Positions 34,452-41,946 are shown, counted from the stretch's first letter. The stretch is DNA of 64,000 bases from Lysinibacillus sp. B2A1 (GCA_002973635.1 CP027224.1:444501-508500); one strand, 5' to 3'. A program made the numbers and translations. Notes: generated from the letters alone by a model not told the origin.

Positions 34452-34999
34452 TCGTTACACATAAACGCTTAATTAAGCATTTGCCGAGGTATGAGAGGAC
34501 AAGCGAGCTTATCAATGAAATATTAAAAGTTATAGCTGTAGAATTAGGAAAATTATCTGTAAAGGAAGAACAGAATTATGATGAATTATTCATCGATACA
34601 GCTATAAAGGCGCTTGCTTTACACGAAAGAGACTTAAATATCCCTAAAGGTGCATTATCCAATCAGCAAAGACGTGAGCTAATTATTGCTCATTATCGTG
34701 CAACACTGGAACAGACAACTGATGAAACGATTAAAAATGTGGCGGCAGCATTTTCAAATGGTGAGGTAGAAATAAAGCCAACCGATGTGGATGGAGTTTT
34801 CGAAATAAAATTTGTTGGTACAAAAGGTATCCCAGATAATATGCCAGGTCTTATGAATACCATTGACATCATTATTCCTGCACATCTAGATATTATTTAT
34901 TCGTTTATCGGGAATGTTTGGGATAACTTAGCACCTTTAACATGGAATCGAGTGGGAACATACACGTGGGATGAGATTTTTGAGGAGGAGTTGATTTAA
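34448..34999 (+). CDS. Baseplate wedge protein, XkdU/DUF2313-like
   Basis: The 183-residue protein has the DUF2313 pattern: HLPRYERTSELINEILKVIA, FIDTAIKALALHERDLNIP, LIIAHYRATLEQTTDETI and a short beta-rich C-terminus with TWDEIF. It is the gp53/XkdU-like wedge component completing the XkdP-U set. The tail fibre gene follows directly. Confidence 0.85.
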   Translation: MIVTHKRLIKHLPRYERTSELINEILKVIAVELGKLSVKEEQNYDELFIDTAIKALALHERDLNIPKGALSNQQRRELIIAHYRATLEQTTDETIKNVAAAFSNGEVEIKPTDVDGVFEIKFVGTKGIPDNMPGLMNTIDIIIPAHLDIIYSFIGNVWDNLAPLTWNRVGTYTWDEIFEEELI

Positions 35000-36466
35000 T
35001 TGAAAAACACACCCAACTACAATTTGAATAAGCCAGATGGCAACGACTATGCAAAAATTGAGTCTTTGAACGAAAATGCCGACATTATTGATACAGAATT
35101 GAAACGGATCAGTAAGGCAATTGGCAATGGTAGTGCAGGAAATGACATCTTATCTCGCTTAAATGAATTAGAAAATCAAGTAGGTAATTTACCTAATCTG
35201 GAAACCACACAAAAGGCTAATTTAGTTGCAGCAATTAATGAGGTTCGGAAAAGTGCTATTAATGCTTGGCAAAAAGGTGTTTATAATGATACGAATATTA
35301 CTAACTTAGGAAAGAAAACAGTATCTAGAACTTTTAATTTGTTGGCAGAGGAATGGACTTCAAGTGTCAATGTAGAGAACTTCTATATACTAATACCTGT
35401 AGTTAATTTCTCAGGAATTATAAAAGTAACATATGCTACGTCAGGTGCTTATTCTGCCGTTTCAGGCGGTACAGAGGTGATACACAATATTGCCAAGTAT
35501 GAAGGTGATCTTGGTTACTATTCTAAAACGATATTATCTATTTCTCCTAGCTTTGCTAGAGACTACTTTATAGGCAACATTGACTACAATGCTACAGGAA
35601 TATCTCTTCCTTTATACAAAGCTCCTGCCGCTAGAAACCCTATAACCGTCAAGGTGGAAATGATAGGTACTTACGATACACTATTTGCTGATATGAAAAA
35701 TACTACGTCAGGCTGTTTAGATACTGGTTCTCCTACAGCACATGGTTATCCATGGACACCACAGTCTAGTCAAATACCTAGTTATGCACAAATTGCATCT
35801 TGGAATGAGAGAGCGCACTATATAGCAGTTGATAGAGATGGTAGTGACCCTGACACTGAAACTAGTCAGTTTTTCGTAACTAACCATCCAAATGCTGGTG
35901 GTGGATGGTGGTACATCGAAAATAGATGGCTTGGTTGGGTTGGAAATTCTCAAATGCAGGTAGCATATGGATATAACCATACTGATTTTAAGGTACGGTA
36001 TAGATATTCAACCGACCCATGGCAACCATGGTCTCCAAGTCTACAACAAACTTTTCAATCTGTAAGTGAGGGAAAGGCTGATAACCGAGCGGCCCTCGCC
36101 CAAAAAGGGGTATCGATTCCACAAGACCCAACTTTCGCTCAAATATCGCAAGGCATTATGCAAGTTAAAACTGGTCGATTAGATTCTATTGCGGTTACTA
36201 TTCCAGGTATTCCACCAAATGGTGTTGTTTCTGTAGTAGTTGCTGTCGACTTTTACCCGTGGCACGCGATGATGAATCTCGATGGAGTTGTTTTACGAAA
36301 TGGGGTAATAACGGGCAATAACTGGGCGAATAGATTCTCAGTTTATAACATTCGAGTAGTGTTTGACAGCGGCACCCTATGGAAAGTATATTTTGACATT
36401 CGAGGTGGTTTACAAGGTACTGGCGAACAAACCAACACTATTTTCTTAGCGCCAAAAATGGATTAG
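35000..36466 (+). CDS. Tail fibre / receptor-binding protein
   Basis: The 488-residue protein starts at TTG behind GAGGAG. Its N-terminus (NTPNYNLNKPDGNDYAKIES, NADIIDTELKRISKAIG) is the baseplate-attachment module seen in many Bacillaceae phage fibres. A short coiled coil (about 40-85) follows. The rest is beta-rich and aromatic (GGGWWYIENRWLGWVGNSQM), with a TFQSV...NRAALAQKGV repeat before the C-terminal domain. It probably binds the host cell wall. Fibres vary most between related phages, so homology alone may not show the receptor. Confidence 0.82.
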   Translation: MKNTPNYNLNKPDGNDYAKIESLNENADIIDTELKRISKAIGNGSAGNDILSRLNELENQVGNLPNLETTQKANLVAAINEVRKSAINAWQKGVYNDTNITNLGKKTVSRTFNLLAEEWTSSVNVENFYILIPVVNFSGIIKVTYATSGAYSAVSGGTEVIHNIAKYEGDLGYYSKTILSISPSFARDYFIGNIDYNATGISLPLYKAPAARNPITVKVEMIGTYDTLFADMKNTTSGCLDTGSPTAHGYPWTPQSSQIPSYAQIASWNERAHYIAVDRDGSDPDTETSQFFVTNHPNAGGGWWYIENRWLGWVGNSQMQVAYGYNHTDFKVRYRYSTDPWQPWSPSLQQTFQSVSEGKADNRAALAQKGVSIPQDPTFAQISQGIMQVKTGRLDSIAVTIPGIPPNGVVSVVVAVDFYPWHAMMNLDGVVLRNGVITGNNWANRFSVYNIRVVFDSGTLWKVYFDIRGGLQGTGEQTNTIFLAPKMD

Positions 36467-36476
36467 GAGTGATTAT

Positions 36477-36761
36477 ATGATTGGAAGTCGCGTAATTTAT
36501 GATGAAGAAACTGGGCGAATTGAGCATCAAACAGGGGAGCGACCAGATGGTTTCCCACATAACAAAATAACGAAACTGGCATATATTGATTTACCATTCG
36601 GTTTTATTGATCAAACAAAGTTCTATATTGAGTCCATTAATCCAGAAACAGGCGAACCAGTTGTAAAACCGATTCCATTGACTCCTGGAATGGCTAAATA
36701 TAAAGATTTGGAAGATGCTTTACTCTTATTAACAGACGAAAACTTAGGAGGTATTTTATAA
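36477..36761 (+). CDS. Small tail-associated protein, 94 residues
   Basis: The product (MIGSRVIYDEETGRIEHQTG..., FIDQTKFYIESINPETGEPV) follows the fibre gene in the XkdW-like slot. It is soluble with no membrane segment. It may be a fibre chaperone or minor fibre component, by position only. AGGAGTGATT precedes the ATG. Confidence 0.65.
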   Translation: MIGSRVIYDEETGRIEHQTGERPDGFPHNKITKLAYIDLPFGFIDQTKFYIESINPETGEPVVKPIPLTPGMAKYKDLEDALLLLTDENLGGIL

Positions 36762-36919
36762 TGGTAAATGAAATCGTAGTAAGGATTGCTGCAGAACGCA
36801 TTATTAACAAAGGACTTAATCCAAAGACAAATGCAGTTTATGTTATCGATGACATCACGAATCAGGACTACAGACAAGCCGTAGAAGATTACATTTTAAC
36901 AGCTACAGAAGGTGTATAA
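36761..36919 (+). CDS. Small conserved-type phage protein, 52 residues
   Basis: The frame starts at a TAATG overlap with the preceding gene, behind TTAGGAGGTA. It encodes VNEIVVRIAAERIINKGLNP, then TNAVYVIDDITNQDYRQAVE. Small genes of this kind follow fibre genes in many Gram-positive phages (the XkdX position). The sequence does not look like classic XkdX. Role unknown. Confidence 0.65.
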   Translation: MVNEIVVRIAAERIINKGLNPKTNAVYVIDDITNQDYRQAVEDYILTATEGV

Positions 36920-36947
36920 ACGCAGTCATTGACTAGCGTTATTTTTA
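36919..36947 (+). terminator. Terminator at the end of the tail operon
   Basis: AACGC-AGTC pairs with GACT-GCGTT (one bulged A), with loop ATT, followed by ATTTTTATT. Confidence 0.8.
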
Positions 36948-36957
36948 TTGTCTAAAA

Positions 36958-36973
36958 TCCCAAGCGCTTGGGA
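36958..36973. repeat. 16-bp perfect palindrome before the lysis cassette
   Basis: TCCCAAGCGCTTGGGA is self-complementary over 16 bases and sits between two terminator hairpins. It may be an operator or an RNA stem. Confidence 0.6.
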
Positions 36974-36980
36974 ATTTGAA

Positions 36981-37010
36981 AGGATGCGTCAATAAGACGT
37001 GTCCTTTTTA
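36981..37010 (+). terminator. Second terminator before the holin
   Basis: AGGATGCGTC pairs with GACGTGTCCT (10 bp, two G-U pairs), with loop AATAA, then TTTTTA. It lies about 24 bases before the holin start and may delay lysis gene expression. Confidence 0.7.
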
Positions 37011-37033
37011 TTATGTCAAAGGGAAGTGTTCAA

Positions 37034-37438
37034 ATGGAAAAATGGATAGCAGCAGTAAGTGGAGTAATTGGCACCATCGTTTCATACTCAGTGGATGGGT
37101 TAGGTATGGCTGTAACTGTGTTAATCGCCTTTATGGCAATTGATTATGCAACAGGAATTATGGGGAGCATTGTAAATCGTAACTTAAACAGTCGAATTGG
37201 TTTCAACGGTATTATCCGAAAAATTTATTACTTAATGCTAGTTGGCTCAGTGTATTTACTGGCGCTAGTTATTCCAGGTATCGAGTATGCAGGTGATGGT
37301 GCAGCCATTGCTTTCTGTGTACTCGAATTTATTTCTATCACGGAAAACGGTACAAAAATGGGCTTACCAACGCCTGACTTTATTAAAAACATTTTAGCAA
37401 TCGTGAAGGATAAAACAGGGGAAGGTGATGCGAAATGA
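37034..37438 (+). CDS. Phage holin (holin_4 / TcdE-like family)
   Basis: From ATG 37034 the protein has 134 residues and about three membrane segments: WIAAVSGVIGTIVSYSV, MAVTVLIAFMAIDYATGIMG, IYYLMLVGSVYLLALVI. The conserved DYATGI and FCVLEFISITENGTKMGLP match the toxin-secretion/lysis holin family. ATG 37013 lacks a ribosome site; AAAGGGAA precedes 37034. Holins permeabilise the membrane at the set time so the endolysin reaches the wall. It overlaps the endolysin gene by four bases. Confidence 0.9.
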   Translation: MEKWIAAVSGVIGTIVSYSVDGLGMAVTVLIAFMAIDYATGIMGSIVNRNLNSRIGFNGIIRKIYYLMLVGSVYLLALVIPGIEYAGDGAAIAFCVLEFISITENGTKMGLPTPDFIKNILAIVKDKTGEGDAK

Positions 37439-38103
37439 CAAGCGTAACTACTACATGCCGAGATCTAGCCGAGCTATTACCAGCTGCACAAACAGCTTGC
37501 CGTTTGTTATTTCAGGAGTGTTATAAAGCTGGTATAAAGAACATCTTCATTACAGAAACTTATCGCTCACAGGAACGCCAAAAATACCTATATGCTCAGG
37601 GGCGTACTAGACCAGGACAAATTGTTACTTGGACATTAGATAGCAATCACAAATCACGCCTAGCTTGGGACATTGCTGTCGGTCCTCCACAATCATTATA
37701 TGATGTAACTACACTTACTCGAGTAGGGGCTATTGCGAAAAAATTAGGTATTACATGGGGCGGTGATTGGGTTGGTAGAATTGATTGTCCGCATTTCGAG
37801 GTTAAAACATCTTGGAAGATGCCAGCAGGATATAAATTAGAGGGAAAATTAAACGTGCCAACTAATAGCAAAGGACAAATTCAATTAATTGTGGAAGATA
37901 AGCCAAAGGAGGAAATCAAAGTGACTCAAACATGGAACCCTGGTTCACCAGCTATGAAAACTGAAACGGAGTATTTTATTGCACAGGCGGTTAAAGATGG
38001 TGTTATTCTGGAATCGCATTTGAAGGATTTACAGAATGGTACAATGACCACTGATCGTTTAATTGGGTTGTATATTACGATTCAGCAACGCAGAAGTAAA
38101 TAG
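37435..38103 (+). CDS. Endolysin: VanY/M15-type L-alanyl-D-glutamate peptidase
   Basis: The 222-residue lytic enzyme has a zinc peptidase domain of the CwlK/ply500 type (about residues 1-125). Visible motifs are IFITETYRSQERQKYLYAQG, SNHKSRLAWDIAVG (His and Asp ligands), ITWGGDWVGRIDCPHFE (last His). The usual SxHxxGxAxD glycine is Arg-Leu here. The C-terminal part (about 150-222) is a helical region, possibly a wall-binding module. No signal peptide is present, so release depends on the holin. Confidence 0.9.
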   Translation: MTSVTTTCRDLAELLPAAQTACRLLFQECYKAGIKNIFITETYRSQERQKYLYAQGRTRPGQIVTWTLDSNHKSRLAWDIAVGPPQSLYDVTTLTRVGAIAKKLGITWGGDWVGRIDCPHFEVKTSWKMPAGYKLEGKLNVPTNSKGQIQLIVEDKPKEEIKVTQTWNPGSPAMKTETEYFIAQAVKDGVILESHLKDLQNGTMTTDRLIGLYITIQQRRSK

Positions 38104-38112
38104 GGGAAATGA

Positions 38113-38143
38113 GGACCAGCAAAGCTAATTTAGCCGAGCTGGT
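38113..38143 (+). terminator. Hairpin after the lysis cassette
   Basis: GACCAGC pairs with GCTGGTC, with an inner GCT/AGC stem. No T run follows (TATATAATC), so termination efficiency is doubtful. Confidence 0.45.
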
Positions 38144-38285
38144 CTATATAATCATAATACTAAAATTGACAGTTTAGTGAAGAAAATTATTTAACCAAAA
38201 GAACAAAACTAAATAAAAATTTCAAGTGTTTTAGTGAAAAGTTCATCAAAAATAATGCTTAAGTTTTATGAAATGATTATAATAG

Positions 38286-38359
38286 CGCCAAAAAATGGCG
38301 GTACCTTTGGCGTGATATGGCGTTGTATGACATAAAATGCAGAATAACGCCAAAAAATG
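38286..38359. repeat. CGCCAAAAAATG motif pair before the moron gene
   Basis: CGCCAAAAAATGGCG (38286-38300, ends inverted) is followed by TTGGCG and TGGCG variants. CGCCAAAAAATG is repeated at 38348-38359. The 388-base interval 38104-38491 holds no gene. These repeats, plus a CCGAAA/TTTCGG inverted pair near 38368-38390, look regulatory. Confidence 0.5.
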
Positions 38360-38491
38360 AAGTTTCCCGAAAAGTGGAATTTCGGAAACCCACCATTGAA
38401 AATTCGGAATTTGTATTGATAGACTTGGGTTAACTCGAGGGAAAGTGAACATGCTATAGCATTTAAACTATAAAAAAGGAGTACATAATAT

Positions 38492-38818
38492 ATGAAAATA
38501 TCAAAAATTTTTACTGGTTTAGTTGTTTGTTCGGCATTAATTTTTCCAGGAGCATTAAGCTCTTCAGCACAAGAAATTAATCCTTTAAACCCAACTATAT
38601 CAGTTAGTTCATATCCAGCAGAACAACCAACATGGAAAGGTTATAAAAGTTTTAATACTTATCAGGGATCATCGGTACCTCATTCAGTGACATTTGAACG
38701 ACCTGCTCCATATGCTCCAGCAATTTACTCTGGTTGGTTAACCTATAGCATATCAAAAAGTTCTTTTGGTAACCATGTATATGAAGGAATACTTTATTTG
38801 TCAAATCCTATTAATTAA
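38492..38818 (+). CDS. Small secreted moron protein, function unknown
   Basis: The 108-residue protein has a clear signal peptide (MKISKIFTGLVVCSALIFPG, with cleavage after SSA or SAQ near residue 27). The mature part has about 80 residues and is rich in Ser/Tyr/Pro (NPTISVSSYPAEQPTWKGYK, PAPYAPAIYSGWLTYSISKS). An AAAAAAGGAGT ribosome site, its own upstream region and a terminator make it an autonomous moron expressed from the prophage. No toxin or enzyme family recognised. Secreted lysogenic-conversion factor is a hypothesis. Confidence 0.72.
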   Translation: MKISKIFTGLVVCSALIFPGALSSSAQEINPLNPTISVSSYPAEQPTWKGYKSFNTYQGSSVPHSVTFERPAPYAPAIYSGWLTYSISKSSFGNHVYEGILYLSNPIN

Positions 38819-38824
38819 TATTAG

Positions 38825-38866
38825 TGCCTAGGTACTCAATTAATTTGAGCCTAGGCTATTTTTTGT
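38825..38866 (+). terminator. Terminator of the secreted moron gene
   Basis: GCCTAGG...CTCAA pairs with TTGAG...CCTAGGC, followed by TATTTTTTG. Confidence 0.85.
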
Positions 38867-38867
38867 A

Positions 38868-38893
38868 TAAAAAAAGCCACTCATTTGAGTGAC
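38868..38893 (-). terminator. Terminator of the leftward moron genes
   Basis: On the minus strand TCACTC pairs with GAGTGG(C) around AAAT and is followed by seven T residues. It ends the operon running from 40631 to 38894. Confidence 0.75.
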
Positions 38894-39418
38894 CTAGATT
38901 CCTAACAATTGCTTTTTCTTCGCGTCAAATTCTTCCTGAGTCAATATCCCATCATCTAATAAATCCTTTAATTCCCGAATCTCGTCAGCAACATCATACA
39001 TATCTTTTTCTTTTTTAGCAGCTGGTGCAGAAGATGTTTCCTTTTCAATCGCTTTGAAATTTTCAATAGCATTCTTAATTTCAGTAGCAACATGCATTGG
39101 CACATTATCAATCACAGCTTTGTTTCCAGATGAGACAATTTCAATAGTTGAATTGGCAAGCTTACTAGAAATGTTTATGCTGCTAATTGATTCTAAAGGA
39201 ATGCTTCTTTCATCGTTGGAAGCCATGCCTTTGATTTCATGAAGGACCACACGTTTATCTGTGAGATACAACTGTTCAGTTCCTTTAATCGATGCACATA
39301 CAGCGAGTAGTGTTTCACCTCGATCGTTGAATTTATCATCAAACAATTGAATTTGTTTAGCCATCATCTTTTTCTTTCCAAATCCAGCTAACTTTATAGT
39401 TTCTGCTATTGTATCCAT
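38894..39418 (-). CDS. PH-like and SHOCT domain protein
   Basis: The product of about 174 residues has a bacterial PH-like domain (about 35-115: ETLLAVCASIKGTEQLYLTD, KRVVLHEIKGMASNDERSIP). An Ala/Lys linker and a C-terminal SHOCT motif follow (DVADEIRELKDLLDDGILTQ, EEFDAKKKQLLGI). SHOCT motifs are short oligomerisation modules. ATG 39418 is better spaced from AAGGGG than ATG 39427. Such proteins occur in phage and host accessory regions and sometimes beside defence genes. No enzymatic role is visible. Confidence 0.8.
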   Translation of the reverse strand: MDTIAETIKLAGFGKKKMMAKQIQLFDDKFNDRGETLLAVCASIKGTEQLYLTDKRVVLHEIKGMASNDERSIPLESISSINISSKLANSTIEIVSSGNKAVIDNVPMHVATEIKNAIENFKAIEKETSSAPAAKKEKDMYDVADEIRELKDLLDDGILTQEEFDAKKKQLLGI

Positions 39419-39450
39419 GTCATGCACCCCTTACAGAATATTTACAAATA

Positions 39451-40143
39451 TCACCACAAAAAACCAAAATCATAATTATTATAAGGATTTATATTTTCTT
39501 TCTGGCAATAGGTCTTTACATTTTCGATAGCATTATTTACAAGATAATTGAAAAACATAATTGGATAAGAAATAATCCAAGTTTTCGTCAAGTCAGGTAA
39601 ACGATACATTTCATAATGAGGATAGGGTAAATCATTGAAAAGTGAAGGAGTATCCTTTCCTCTAAATTCGTGAGCCAGACTATTTCTGAGTTTCCATAGA
39701 AGACTTACGTGTGTAAAATTATTTAATTTACCCGCTATTGATGGGCAAATAGACTTTATTTCTTCTAGTTTTGGGTCAAAGCAAAATTGAACTGGAGTAG
39801 AAGATGGGTATTTTAATAAATTTGATTTTACAAAAGCTAACTGTTTTTTGAATTTAATTTTCTCTTCTGTTGTATATTTTTCCTTTAAAAATAAATACAA
39901 TTGTTGTAGGCTTACTCTTTTTGCATCTTCCCAATTACAAAATTCCTCTACAAAAAACCTGAATTTATTTCCGTTTCCTTTGATTGAGTCTCCCAATGCA
40001 CCCTTTGCCAATGTTTCAAGTAAACTTAAAAATAGAATTTTTTTGTGATTATCAAGGAAATCACCACCATTTAATTCATTAATAGATTTTTGCATTCTTT
40101 GGATATTGTAAATATATTGTTCAATCTCATCTTCAAAACTCAT
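39451..40143 (-). CDS. HEPN-like protein with RNSLAH motif (moron)
   Basis: The 230-residue, mostly helical protein starts at ATG 40143 behind GGAGGTAAATA. Residues 150-156 read LRNSLAHEFR, the Rx4H arrangement typical of HEPN RNases found in toxin-antitoxin and abortive-infection systems. An upstream helix (KILFLSLLETLAKGALGD) resembles the HEPN four-helix layout. No transmembrane segment or second domain is seen. It lies in the leftward moron operon between HTH genes and the SHOCT protein. Anti-phage or toxin function is inferred from the motif and location only. Confidence 0.65.
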   Translation of the reverse strand: MSFEDEIEQYIYNIQRMQKSINELNGGDFLDNHKKILFLSLLETLAKGALGDSIKGNGNKFRFFVEEFCNWEDAKRVSLQQLYLFLKEKYTTEEKIKFKKQLAFVKSNLLKYPSSTPVQFCFDPKLEEIKSICPSIAGKLNNFTHVSLLWKLRNSLAHEFRGKDTPSLFNDLPYPHYEMYRLPDLTKTWIISYPIMFFNYLVNNAIENVKTYCQKENINPYNNYDFGFLW

Positions 40144-40218
40144 ATTATTTACCTCCATATATAATCATTTTATAGAAAATCTTTACAATAGTACATACAA
40201 AAAAACAGACAACCAATA

Positions 40219-40413
40219 TTAGTTATCTGCTTTCTCTTTTATTTCATATGTCACGACTGCTTTAATGCCATCTTTATTTCTAGTCGTCTTTGTATCATAG
40301 GATACATACAATTCATCAATTGTATAACCTTCATTTAACTTCGCTTTAAGAGCATCTCTCAGTGCCTTCTTTTGTATATTCGAGATTTTTGTTACAAATT
40401 CGTTTAATTCCAT
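40219..40413 (-). CDS. Small hypothetical protein downstream of HTH regulator
   Basis: The protein of about 64 residues (MELNEFVTKISNIQKKALRD, then DELYVSYDTKTTRNKDGIKA) is helical, then beta-rich. GGGGTG lies six bases before ATG 40413; nearby GTG and ATG codons in the same frame are alternatives. It lies 17 bases after the HTH gene and is probably co-transcribed with it. It could be a partner of that regulator. Family not recognised. Confidence 0.6.
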   Translation of the reverse strand: MELNEFVTKISNIQKKALRDALKAKLNEGYTIDELYVSYDTKTTRNKDGIKAVVTYEIKEKADN

Positions 40414-40430
40414 CCCCATCACCCCACAGA

Positions 40431-40631
40431 TTATTTCAGTTCAAGTATTTCGTTCATATCAGTTATTTCAAGGGCTTTACATATTATTGCAAGTTGTTCA
40501 CGGTTAATGGTGCTACGTTGATTGTTTACAATTTCGCTAATTGCATTTGGTCTAATAGAAGTCATTTCAGCTAATTGCTTTTGAGAAATCCCACGCTCAT
40601 CAATGATTTTCTTTAATTTTACCTCAATCAT
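40431..40631 (-). CDS. Small XRE-type regulator
   Basis: The 66-residue Cro/YozG-like HTH protein reads VKLKKIIDERGISQKQLAEM, then RPNAISEIVNNQRSTINREQ. Its promoter region, shared with the divergent gene at 40786, holds a perfect 22-bp palindrome that is a candidate operator. It heads the leftward moron operon and probably autoregulates it. Confidence 0.85.
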   Translation of the reverse strand: MIEVKLKKIIDERGISQKQLAEMTSIRPNAISEIVNNQRSTINREQLAIICKALEITDMNEILELK

Positions 40632-40710
40632 TTTTCCACCACCTATCAGTTAATATCATAATCCCATTATAACACCATATCGCTATTTGAGAAATATTTT
40701 ATTCCGTTAT

Positions 40711-40740
40711 ATTGACATATCGATATGTCAATATTAATAT
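40711..40740. promoter_or_regulatory. 22-bp perfect palindrome overlapping a promoter
   Basis: Bases 40711-40732 are fully self-complementary around ATCGAT, with TTGACA on each arm. The rightward TTGACA (40712-40717) is 17 bases from TAATAT (40735-40740), so a protein bound to the palindrome would cover the promoter of the gene at 40786. A second partial copy (GATATATCGATAT) follows near 40750. Confidence 0.75.
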
Positions 40741-40785
40741 GTATATAACGATATATCGATATTTTATGATGGTGAGGTGAAAACG

Positions 40786-41664
40786 ATGGCATTTGAATAC
40801 TTAGCAAAATACACAACATTTGAATCAGTAGCAGATATGGATAAGAGTGTTGAAGACCATATGGCGGCACACTTTTACGACTTAACAGAATCAGAACGTG
40901 CCATCGTTTTCAAGCTTGCTAGTCACAGCTTAGAGTATCCTGGAGCTTGTCATCTTAAAGCGAGTACCATTGCTGCAGCGTTGGAGATTAGTACGAAGAC
41001 GGTTTATCGTGGTATCAAAAAGTTAGAGGAATTAGGCATCATCGAAAAGGTACCAGGTACAAAATTAAACGGCATCAAAGGGGCTAGTATTTATCGTATT
41101 TTACCTTATGTCCCATCGAGCGTGTCCCAACGAGAGACAGCCGATAAAGCTAGTAATGACGGGGTTTGTGCTCCACAATCTCAAAACCAACCATCTAGTT
41201 CTTTTTATCTTTTACAAACAAGCTCTTTACAAGAAGTATATAATAACGCTCATGCTGAAAAAGAGGATCATAAGGAATACATGAATGAGTACCAAGTGAT
41301 GCTGTTTGATTTCATGCACTCGCTGCCATTAGCAGATAACTTAAAGGATGAATTGTACAAGGTTGTATTAGCTGCTCAGGTTCAAAGTGCACCTGACTTC
41401 ATTAGAGCTAAAAACGTCCTGTTTAAGATAGCAATGGACATTAAAGAAGGTGTACTGACGGTTGCTAGTACATTAAGAGCCGTATTTGTAGGGGCATATA
41501 GTAAGGCTGTGGAGCGTTTGAGTAGGAAGGTGAATAAATCATCTTATATAGAAGAAACTCCTTATAAAGTGCGTCCGGTGCCTTTCTACAATTGGCTGAA
41601 TGCGCGTGATAGTCATTCAGAAATATGTAGTAGACCATCGTTAGATAATTGGCTGGAGTGGTAA
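40786..41664 (+). CDS. HTH-containing replication-like protein at the right end of the prophage
   Basis: The 292-residue protein has an N-terminal winged HTH: YDLTESERAIVFKLASHSLE, then ASTIAAALEISTKTVYRGIK and KLEELGIIEKVPG. A Ser/Gln-rich linker (about 115-150) and a helical C-terminus ending SLDNWLEW follow. It resembles helix-turn-helix proteins of Bacillaceae plasmids and prophages. GGTGAGGTGA favours ATG 40786 over GTG 40777. A decayed homologue of its 3' end lies left of attL. Role (DNA replication or regulation) is uncertain. Confidence 0.7.
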   Translation: MAFEYLAKYTTFESVADMDKSVEDHMAAHFYDLTESERAIVFKLASHSLEYPGACHLKASTIAAALEISTKTVYRGIKKLEELGIIEKVPGTKLNGIKGASIYRILPYVPSSVSQRETADKASNDGVCAPQSQNQPSSSFYLLQTSSLQEVYNNAHAEKEDHKEYMNEYQVMLFDFMHSLPLADNLKDELYKVVLAAQVQSAPDFIRAKNVLFKIAMDIKEGVLTVASTLRAVFVGAYSKAVERLSRKVNKSSYIEETPYKVRPVPFYNWLNARDSHSEICSRPSLDNWLEW

Positions 41665-41667
41665 ATG

Positions 41668-41693
41668 AAAAGACCACCCATAATTGAGTGGTC
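41668..41693 (-). terminator. Leftward terminator at the right end of the prophage
   Basis: GACCAC pairs with GTGGTC around an A/T loop, and on the minus strand TTTT follows. It has a counterpart at 5691-5724 in the left-flank remnant. Confidence 0.5.
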
Positions 41694-41725
41694 TGCGCTA
41701 TTATTTATCATTAATTATCGTGAAT

Positions 41726-41746
41726 TTTAACACCAATTTAACACCA
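41726..41746 (+). other. Integrase arm-type repeats, right arm
   Basis: TTTAACACCA occurs at 41726-41735 and 41737-41746, period 11 bases, the same decamer as in the left arm (5927-5947). Confidence 0.65.
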
Positions 41747-41826
41747 AGTGAGGTTTTTGCAATATTGTTAAATGGTTATTGAACTTTCATAAGTAGCTCT
41801 AAACCCTTGGTACATCTAAGTTAGAG

Positions 41827-41882
41827 AAAAAGCCGCGTATGCCGTAGTTATTATAGAAAGTTTTAAACCACCACTCCTCAAA
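41827..41882. other. attR core, 56-bp direct repeat
   Basis: Identical to 5758-5813 as read. It marks the right junction of the prophage and continues rightward into structured host sequence. Confidence 0.92.
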
Positions 41883-41946
41883 GTGGGTGTTCGCAGAAGT
41901 TTTCCTGCATATCCTCATGCACCTTGGTGTGAGGCCCGTCATTCCA
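41827..41946 (-). ncRNA. Possible structured RNA gene used as attachment site
   Basis: The core and its right flank fold into successive hairpins: CCACT/AGTGG around 41869-41887, GCAGGA/TTCTGC around 41893-41908, and CCTCA...TGAGG around 41912-41934. Two loops on the plus strand carry TCCTC. A dense hairpin series without a reading frame suggests a small RNA or leader, and integrases often target such genes. The minus strand also has a CGAAC preceded by GAAAACTT, faintly like a 6S-RNA product-RNA template. I cannot name the family. The rest of 41947-42264 is AT-rich, with nothing recognised except an AAAGGAGG site. Confidence 0.35.
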
